Part shown: positions 59,701-64,000 of the stretch, piece after piece
Layout of the letters: the number at the start of each line of letters is the position of its first letter
How positions within the stretch are numbered: position 1 is the stretch's first letter
Assembly: GCA_934486735.1 (NCBI GenBank)
Contig: CAKSQL010000003.1
Location: 1 to 64,000 of the forward strand
Length of the DNA: 64,000 nucleotides
From: an uncultured Clostridia bacterium
Lineage (GTDB): Bacteria; Bacillota; Clostridia; UBA1381
Direction of reading: 5' to 3'
The notes under the pieces: model-generated
The model's database searches: none
What the model was told of the DNA's origin: nothing
The model's input: the letters and a program-made list of their open reading frames with translations, nothing else
Position numbers and translations under genes: made by a program

Positions 59701-60302
59701 AGGTGTCTGTAACCGAATTGAAGTCGGGCGGTTTTGAAAAATTCGAAAATGATACCGAGCTTATGCAAAGACCTGAATTTCTTGACGAGGAAAAGCTCAC
59801 CGCTGCAAAAAAAGGTACCGCGCTCCATATTGCAATGCAAAAGACAGTGCCGAAAGCAAATATGGATATCGAATATGTAAAAATGTCTGTTGCCGAAATG
59901 GTTGAGACGGGCGAGCTTTCCGAAATCGAAGCGGCTTCGGTCGATGCCGGAAAGATTTTGAAATTCTATGAAAGCGAGCTTGGAAGGAGATTGCTGAAAA
60001 GCAGCAGAGTCGTGCGCGAATCGCCGTTTGAGACTGAAATTCCGCTGTCGATATTCGAGGGGTATGAAAACGCCGAGGGGAATATTCTTTTGCAAGGTGT
60101 GGCTGACTGCTGGTTTGAGGAGGATGACGGGATTGTTCTTGTGGACTACAAGACCGATTTTTACAAAAATCCGCACGAAATTGAGGAAAAATACAGACGT
60201 CAGTTGGAATGGTATGCGTATGCTCTTGAAAAAATAACTAAGAAAAATATCAAAAATAAGTATATTTATATGTTTTTCGGTGACGAATTTCTTTGTATTT
60301 AG
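56745..60302 (+). CDS. addA: ATP-dependent helicase/nuclease AddA
   Basis: 1185 residues. UvrD-like SF1A motor: Walker A NAAAGSGKTAVLV with K37, the VVTFTNAAAAEMKDRI motif Ia, LMDEYQDSNGLQ motif II, MTIHKSKGLEFPVVF motif V, and LYVALTRAKEKL motif VI. C-terminal RecB-type nuclease with VDYKTD at 1133-1138. Processes double-strand breaks for RecA loading. In most Firmicutes addB sits immediately upstream; here rlmB is there instead, so addB must be elsewhere. ATG 56745 behind CGGAGAAAAG. Confidence 0.95.
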   Translation: MGGRKWTKQQEAAIYTKRLKNGESCNILVNAAAGSGKTAVLVERIIKKLIGEREKPVDVDRLLVVTFTNAAAAEMKDRISAALSERTEQAAEKGDVVLEELLKHQSSLLYSADITTIDAFCMKTVRENFHLLGIDPSFGIADNAQLALMADEAMEELFDDCCENGNEDYYRLADMYSDGRDDSALAEMINEVYDFIRAMPNPKEWLEEKAEMYLNADRDNPWFKTVLEKKNSLCSRACADLKKAMLYMSDYLQLGFDDADKLAEQFPGGEENIMQLSWGSCYEYVYNEYMSARDALNADWDGAAKTLSDVVFKRWGTASAVRDKEQEITDKEAKEYVKELRDSAKQAIIDAGGLIFASADEICTQLRKRVYPAARSIANMVKLYDERFSEKKQKKNVLDFSDIEHLCLRLFEENDEVCERLKEKYEEILMDEYQDSNGLQEEIFKKISRGDNMFMVGDMKQSIYRFRRSDPMLFKEKSDRFENRDGAKDRKIVLSKNFRSRGEVLDSVNAVFERIMSESVGDVEYNEEQRLYKGNDNYEDESMPEYKSECWALASQPEDDDSESVEKAEIEAAFIAKRISDLKKSGYKVKTADGGRPLENRDITILMSSCRNVADIYIAALNREGIECFAESSGYFDKNEVRTVMSLIKIIQNPYQDIPLLGILRSPIGGFSDDELVKIRLGAEGYIFDGFKEYAKENEKAAEFLENLNRWRGYTKYMSCARLIWTLYEETGIYAFVGALHDGEEAQANLRLLFERAKQYENSGYKGLFHFAEYIKKLEKREEDLPAAKLVGEGHDVVKIMTIHKSKGLEFPVVFLAGCGKEFLKRQKKPPLHKELGIGLDEVNASESFSVSTIAKTAVSAKNLTESISEEERKLYVALTRAKEKLIVTGVINSEKLDGYEEKWDKILPSSDSKMAPDEVCAAHGFIDWIAPVARRDDTWHYESVMYKPYFPECDTEQTAAEDTAEEIEVEKFEYPYEILRNVPAKVSVTELKSGGFEKFENDTELMQRPEFLDEEKLTAAKKGTALHIAMQKTVPKANMDIEYVKMSVAEMVETGELSEIEAASVDAGKILKFYESELGRRLLKSSRVVRESPFETEIPLSIFEGYENAEGNILLQGVADCWFEEDDGIVLVDYKTDFYKNPHEIEEKYRRQLEWYAYALEKITKKNIKNKYIYMFFGDEFLCI

Positions 60303-60322
60303 GTTTAAATTGGTGAATTATG

Positions 60323-60387
60323 TTGAATTTTCTAAGAAAATTAGTATAATATACCTATTGACTTTTTTATATAAGATATAGTATAAT
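60323..60387 (+). promoter_or_regulatory. Tandem promoters of the His/Ser-rich protein
   Basis: P1: TTGAAT (60323-60328), 16 bp, TATAAT (60345-60350). P2: TTGACT (60358-60363), 18 bp, TATAAT (60382-60387). Both point to the gene at 60474. Confidence 0.6.
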
Positions 60388-60473
60388 ATAAAAGTGGATT
60401 TTTGCATATATTTAGAAATCCGCCTTTTTGAAAACTATATGCCGGGCGGCATTTGAAAGGAATTGGTATATAA

Positions 60474-60968
60474 ATGGGAGAAGCAGGAAACGCTGAAGAA
60501 AAGAGAAATACAGAGACGGAGACAAGGCAGTATTCGTCGCACTATTCATCCTCGTCGGGGGAAAGACATCATTCAAGCTCTCACCATTCGAGTTCGGGCA
60601 GTTCGCACCGCGGACATCACTCGCATCACTCGGGCAGCAAGAGAAGACATTCAAGCAGTTCAAATAATATTCCGGCGGAATATGAAAAAAAGAAAAGAAC
60701 AAGACTGTATTGGCGCATACTTTTTATTGCGGCGGTTATAGGAGTCATGATATGGCTTGTTATCAAAATAGCAAATGTTGATAATAAAGACGATTGGGGT
60801 GTGCCGCTGTGGCTTCAGCCGAAGCAGAGCACAGAGCAGCTTCAGTCGGAGCTTGACGAGCTTAGGACAGAGAATATGATGCTGAAATATGAGCTTGATA
60901 AGTATAAGGAAAAATACGGAGAGCTTGAATCGGAAAGCGATGCGGCGGATACGGGAAAAACGAAATAA
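60474..60968 (+). CDS. His/Ser-rich single-pass membrane protein
   Basis: 164 residues. Residues ~20-65 are a low-complexity cytoplasmic tail of Ser and His (11 His; runs such as HHSSSHHSSSGSSHRGHHSH), then a basic patch KKKRTR, one membrane helix (about 78-100), a short linker with tryptophans, and a C-terminal coiled coil (TEQLQSELDELRTENMMLKYELDKY). By positive-inside rule the His/Ser tail is cytoplasmic and the coil outside. I recognise no family. His-rich tails can bind Zn or Ni; the layout also recalls DivIC/FtsL-like divisome coils. GAAAGGAATT precedes the ATG. Confidence 0.65.
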   Translation: MGEAGNAEEKRNTETETRQYSSHYSSSSGERHHSSSHHSSSGSSHRGHHSHHSGSKRRHSSSSNNIPAEYEKKKRTRLYWRILFIAAVIGVMIWLVIKIANVDNKDDWGVPLWLQPKQSTEQLQSELDELRTENMMLKYELDKYKEKYGELESESDAADTGKTK

Positions 60969-60983
60969 AACCCGAATAATGGC

Positions 60984-61025
60984 ACAAGGCTGCCGAAAAC
61001 TCTTATGAATTCTCGGCAGCCTTGT
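60984..61025. terminator. 13-bp hairpin after the His/Ser-rich gene
   Basis: ACAAGGCTGCCGA (60984-60996) pairs with TCGGCAGCCTTGT (61013-61025); the T-run is weak. Confidence 0.65.
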
Positions 61026-61088
61026 CCTGCGCGGAAAACGATAATTGTGACGGCTTTAAATTTTTCGCGGGATTTGAGAATATAGCTG

Positions 61089-61117
61089 TTGACAAACATA
61101 GGAAAAAGTGGTATAAT
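61089..61117 (+). promoter_or_regulatory. Sigma-A promoter of tRNA-Gly
   Basis: TTGACA (61089-61094), 17-bp spacer, TATAAT (61112-61117), consensus, 16 bp before the tRNA. Confidence 0.8.
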
Positions 61118-61133
61118 AAAAAAAGTAAATAAT

Positions 61134-61207
61134 GCGGATGTAGTTTAGTGGTAAAATATCAGCTTCCCAAGCTTAAGTTACGGGTTCGATTCCCGCCATC
61201 CGCTCCA
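61134..61207 (+). tRNA. tRNA-Gly, anticodon CCC
   Basis: 74 nt including an encoded CCA. Acceptor GCGGATG/CATCCGC pairs fully, D-arm is GTTT/AAAT, anticodon loop TTCCCAA gives CCC, T-loop TTCGATT. Two oddities: a C-T mismatch in the anticodon stem (TCAGC/GCTTA) and an A-C at the outer pair of the T-stem (ACGGG/CCCGC). It stands alone with its own promoter and terminator. It decodes GGG. Confidence 0.9.
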
Positions 61208-61216
61208 TTTTCAAAG

Positions 61217-61258
61217 ACCGCATAAATGCTTGAAAATATAGTGTTCATGCGGTTTTTT
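61217..61258 (+). terminator. Terminator of tRNA-Gly
   Basis: ACCGCAT (61217-61223) pairs with ATGCGGT (61247-61253), followed by a run of T. The loop is 23 nt. Confidence 0.6.
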
Positions 61259-61593
61259 GTGTGTTTTTAAACCTTGCTGATTTACGGCGTTTTACGGTAA
61301 TTTACGTTATAAACTGTTGTTAAAACGTTGTCACTGAAATCTCTGCCGCGCGCGGCGGAAGAAATCAGCTTCCTTTCCCGAAATCAGGTATGCAATTTTT
61401 GTCATATCATTCGGCAGCGGAAGATTATCGGATAGTTTCGCTGCATAAGCCCGAATTTGCCTAAGTTTAAGCGTTCATGTACCAAAAATAATAATTTGTT
61501 TAAAAATATTCTTGTAAAGAGGAGAAAAATGTAGTATAATATAATAGGTGACGAATACAGTGTTGTAACATAAATTGAAAGGATAAGAGAAAA
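61259..61593. other. Gene-free spacer with short direct repeats and a palindrome
   Basis: The spacer holds three in-phase 10-bp units starting TTACG (TTACGGCGTT, TTACGGTAAT, TTACGTTATA; 61282-61311), an imperfect 35-bp dyad CTGA...TCAG around the perfect palindrome GCCGCGCGCGGC (61345-61356), and the rluB promoter. No plausible reading frame was seen. Confidence 0.45.
61512..61540 (+). promoter_or_regulatory. Promoter of rluB
   Basis: TTGTAA (61512-61517), 17-bp spacer, TATAAT (61535-61540). Confidence 0.6.
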
Positions 61594-62316
61594 GTGGGAG
61601 AAATTGTACGACTGCAAAAGTATATAGCAATGTGCGGAGCGGCATCAAGGAGAGCGGCGGAAAAGCTTATTTCGGACGGAAAAGTGAGAGTGAACGGCAA
61701 AACGATACGCGAACTTGGCACAAAAGTGGAAATTGGCGCGGATAAGGTAGACTTAAACGGCGAACCGCTGAAGGTTTCGGGCAAAATGTATTATATAATG
61801 CTCAACAAGCCGGCGGGATATGTGTCGAGCGCAAAGGACCAGTTTGACCGCCCGACGGTTATCGATATCATAAAAGAGGACTTAAATGCGCGTGTGTTCC
61901 CGGTCGGGCGGCTGGACTACGAGACCGAGGGCATGCTGCTTTTGACAAACGACGGCGATTTTACATATCGCGTAACGCACCCGAAATTTCATATGGAAAA
62001 GACTTATATCGCGGTTTTAAAGGGAGGAATAACAATCCGCGCTCTGTCGGCACTTCGGCGCGGCGTGGACATCGGCGGCTTTGTAACATCTCCGGCTAAG
62101 GTGGAGATTCTCGACGCTGAGGCAGGCAAAACCATGATTGAAATTGTTATTCACGAGGGAAAAAACCGACAGGTAAGGCGCATGCTCGAGGCGGTCGGCT
62201 GCAAGCTGGAATACTTGCAGCGCACTAAAATCGGCAGAGTGGAGCTTGGAAATCTGCCGCTCGGAAGATGGCGCTATCTCACATCGCACGAGATAAACTA
62301 TCTCAAAAATTCATAA
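61594..62316 (+). CDS. rluB: 23S/16S rRNA pseudouridine synthase (RluB/RsuA family)
   Basis: 240 residues. N-terminal S4 RNA-binding domain (RLQKYIAMCGAASRRAAEKLI), then the catalytic domain with the nucleophilic Asp in VGRLDYETEGMLLLTNDG and the closing IHEGKNRQVRRMLEAVG. The RluB target is U2605-equivalent in 23S rRNA; RsuA/RluE-like targets cannot be excluded by motif. In Clostridia it often follows scpAB; here it is separate. GTG 61594 behind GAAAGGATAAG. Confidence 0.92.
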   Translation: MGEIVRLQKYIAMCGAASRRAAEKLISDGKVRVNGKTIRELGTKVEIGADKVDLNGEPLKVSGKMYYIMLNKPAGYVSSAKDQFDRPTVIDIIKEDLNARVFPVGRLDYETEGMLLLTNDGDFTYRVTHPKFHMEKTYIAVLKGGITIRALSALRRGVDIGGFVTSPAKVEILDAEAGKTMIEIVIHEGKNRQVRRMLEAVGCKLEYLQRTKIGRVELGNLPLGRWRYLTSHEINYLKNS

Positions 62317-62394
62317 ATGTTGTACAAGTTTGGGATATTAGCTGTCATTTATAGCTTTTTTTTTGTAAAATGAGGAATATTTGATGAAATTCAC

Positions 62395-62423
62395 TTGCCA
62401 AAAGTAAAGATTTAATGTAAAAT
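62395..62423 (+). promoter_or_regulatory. Promoter of tyrS
   Basis: TTGCCA (62395-62400), 17-bp spacer, TAAAAT (62418-62423). The 75-bp leader has no T-box features. Confidence 0.55.
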
Positions 62424-62497
62424 AATAATATCCGATATTATGCGAAATTAATGAGGAAATCCTCAAAGTATATAATAATTGGGAAAGGAAAGAAAAA

Positions 62498-63721
62498 ATG
62501 AAAAACGTATACGACACATTAAAGGAGCGCGGACTTATCGCTCAGGTAACTCACGAGGAGGAAATAAGAGAACTTTTGGGAAAGGAAAAAGTGACATTTT
62601 ATATAGGCTTTGATCCGACGGCAGACAGCCTGCATGTGGGACACTTTTTGCAGATGGTTGTGATGAAGCATATGCAGGACGCAGGTCATCGCCCGATTGC
62701 CCTCGTTGGCGGCGGAACGGGACATATAGGTGACCCGTCGGGCAGAACCGATATGCGTCAGATGATGACAAAGGACATAATCGACCACAACTGTGAATGT
62801 TTCAAGGAACAGCTTTCGAGAGTTATCGATTTCTCGGACGGCAAGGCGATCATGGTGAACAACGCGGACTGGCTGCTCGATTTGAACTATATTGAATTTT
62901 TGAGAGATATCGGCTCGTGCTTCTCGGTAAACAAAATGCTTACGGCGGAGTGCTTCAAGCAGAGACTTGAAAAAGGCTTGTCATTTCTGGAGTTCAACTA
63001 CATGCTGATGCAGAGCTATGACTTCCTGATGCTCAGCCGCAAATACGACTGTAAAATAGAGCTTGGCGGAGATGACCAGTGGTCGAACATTCTCGGCGGA
63101 ATAGACCTTTGCCGAAGAAAAGACCAAAAGCAGACCTACGGAATGACATTTACTCTGCTCACCAATTCGGAGGGCAAAAAGATGGGCAAGACTGCCAAAG
63201 GCGCGCTTTGGCTCGACCCCGAGAAGTGCAAGCCTTACGATTTTTACCAGTATTGGGTAAATGTTTCGGACGATGATGTAATAAACTGCTTAAAGCTTGT
63301 GACATTCGTTCCCATGGAAGAAATCCGCGAAATGGAAAAGTGGGAGGGACAGGAGCTTAACAAGGCTAAAAAGCGTCTTGCATTCGAAGTGACAAAGCTT
63401 GTTCATGGTGAAGAAGAGGCTTTGAAGGTTCAAAAGGCAGCCGAGGACGTGTTCTCGGGCAAAGGCGTCAGCGCAAATATGCCTTCGACAGAGCTGGAAA
63501 AGGATGAGGCAATCGGCGTCGGAATACTCGATGTGCTTTTAAAGATTAAGCTTATTCCGTCAAAGGGCGAGGGCAGACGCCTTGTTCAGCAGAACGGACT
63601 GTCAGTCAATGACGAAAAGGTTACGGATGCTAACATGATTGTGACTGAGGATATGTTCGGCGAGGACGGAATGATAATCAAAAAGGGTAAGAAAGTATTC
63701 CACAAGGTGGTACTTAAATAG
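62498..63721 (+). CDS. tyrS: Tyrosyl-tRNA synthetase
   Basis: 407 residues, class I. HIGH motif is HVGHF in SLHVGHFLQMVV, KMSKS is KMGKT in SEGKKMGKTAKG, and the tyrosine pocket YIGFDPTAD plus ELGGDDQWSNI is typical. A C-terminal S4 domain (GEGRRLVQQNGLSVNDEKV) binds the tRNA. Many Firmicute tyrS genes are controlled by a T-box leader; none is visible here, which suggests constitutive expression. GGGAAAGGAAAG precedes ATG 62498. Confidence 0.96.
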   Translation: MKNVYDTLKERGLIAQVTHEEEIRELLGKEKVTFYIGFDPTADSLHVGHFLQMVVMKHMQDAGHRPIALVGGGTGHIGDPSGRTDMRQMMTKDIIDHNCECFKEQLSRVIDFSDGKAIMVNNADWLLDLNYIEFLRDIGSCFSVNKMLTAECFKQRLEKGLSFLEFNYMLMQSYDFLMLSRKYDCKIELGGDDQWSNILGGIDLCRRKDQKQTYGMTFTLLTNSEGKKMGKTAKGALWLDPEKCKPYDFYQYWVNVSDDDVINCLKLVTFVPMEEIREMEKWEGQELNKAKKRLAFEVTKLVHGEEEALKVQKAAEDVFSGKGVSANMPSTELEKDEAIGVGILDVLLKIKLIPSKGEGRRLVQQNGLSVNDEKVTDANMIVTEDMFGEDGMIIKKGKKVFHKVVLK

Positions 63722-63731
63722 AAAAAGACGA

Positions 63732-63756
63732 AAAGTCGGTTAAATATACCGATTTT
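63732..63756 (+). terminator. Terminator of tyrS
   Basis: AAGTCGGT (63733-63740) pairs with ACCGATTT (63748-63755), loop TAAATAT; one G-U pair; only a short T tract follows. Confidence 0.55.
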
Positions 63757-64000
63757 GAGCAATAATATTCGATAGGACCCGGAAAAATTGTGTTCGGCTC
63801 GGCGATGCGGCTGCTGTGAGCGAAACGGCTGCATCGCACAAATTAAAGAAATGTAGACCTGCATGCGTGCGCTGCGATAAGGCAGAGATGTATTTTGTGC
63901 GGGGAATGGTGATACTTGACCAAAGAGCGCAGTCAATTAAATTTAGAAATACTGCCGGTGCTGCGCCTGCCGGCTGACAAAAGTACGGAGGTAACATAAG
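63757..64000 (+). other. Structured 5' leader of a gene beyond the window
   Basis: About 240 nt, unusually GC-rich for a spacer here. A strong nested stem is seen: AATTGTG (63786-63792) with CACAAATT, enclosing GCGATGCGGCTG (63802-63813) paired with CGGCTGCATCGC (63826-63837). A second stem GCCGG/CCGGC lies near 63952-63972. CGGAGG in the last 15 bases is a ribosome site, so the next gene starts just outside. I do not recognise a known riboswitch or T-box; it has no AGGGTGG-ACCGCG. Confidence 0.45.

Noticed and set aside
58569..60176. 535-codon open frame antisense to addA
   Set aside because: It is a mirror of the strong addA coding frame, has no ribosome site, and its translation is basic and Cys-rich without domains.
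62317..62497. T-box leader before tyrS
   Set aside because: The predicted promoter leaves only ~75 nt and there is no T-box sequence or terminator/antiterminator pair.

Overview
The window looks like chromosome from an anaerobic, spore-forming member of the Clostridia (Firmicutes), of middling GC content. Evidence: spoVT and gerW, three O2-sensitive glycyl radical enzymes (GREs), the trp RNA-binding protein TRAP (mtrB), a PHP-domain DnaE, AddA and RecD2, many TTG/GTG starts with strong AGGAGG-type ribosome sites, and clean sigma-A promoters (TTGACA-17-TATAAT). I cannot name the genus.

Layout. 1-4.0 kb: end of a LysR regulator, a lone tyrosine recombinase, spoVT, an amino-acid permease and a small LysM membrane protein. 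4.0-14.9 kb: an AraC-controlled catabolic island with GRE1, its radical-SAM activase, a serine hydrolase, a paralogous GRE2 and an M20 peptidase, then a second AraC gene and a cytoplasmic GH13 enzyme. 15-24.4 kb: housekeeping (site-2 protease homologue, scpA-scpB-DUF2953-gerW, a radical SAM pair, dnaE). 24.5-29.4 kb: mtrB, a small DUF2007-like protein, pfkA, pyk, and lrgA/lrgB split by a 219-bp inverted-repeat element, then a 32-residue Asn/Gln peptide. 29.6-33.5 kb: a Wzz/BY-kinase pair, a DUF1015 protein and two small membrane proteins. 33.6-42.1 kb: a second accessory island with GRE3, three AraC regulators, a TIM-barrel isomerase, a DegT aminotransferase, a GH99-like protein and a probable beta-helix gene remnant. 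42-49.6 kb: surface genes (exported unknown protein, YhgE/Pip, BclA-like collagen protein with its glycosyltransferase) and a PLP decarboxylase. 49.7-63.7 kb: recD2, the ACT-hom-thrB-lysC operon, rlmB, addA, a His/Ser-rich membrane protein, tRNA-Gly(CCC), rluB and tyrS. The last 240 bp look like the structured leader of a gene beyond the window.

How parts fit. The two accessory islands share a logic: an AraC sensor divergent from, or next to, a glycyl radical enzyme plus hydrolases, isomerases or peptidases. They suggest inducible anaerobic breakdown of unusual small organic compounds; the substrates cannot be read from sequence. The GREs have a single active-site Cys followed by x-Glu (GCNE, GCTE) rather than the Cys-Cys of pyruvate formate-lyase, so they are more likely eliminases, dehydratases or decarboxylases than true PFL.

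Most interesting items: the GRE1/GRE2 locus; a short GRE3 with no adjacent activase; TRAP with Asn in place of a conserved RNA-binding Arg; the split lrgAB operon; a dispersed ~86-bp hairpin repeat; a 17-bp match to the XerD half of Bacillus dif; an in-frame internal start inside lysC; and the Asn/Gln micro-protein. All assignments come from reading the sequence and recalled family knowledge; no searches were run.
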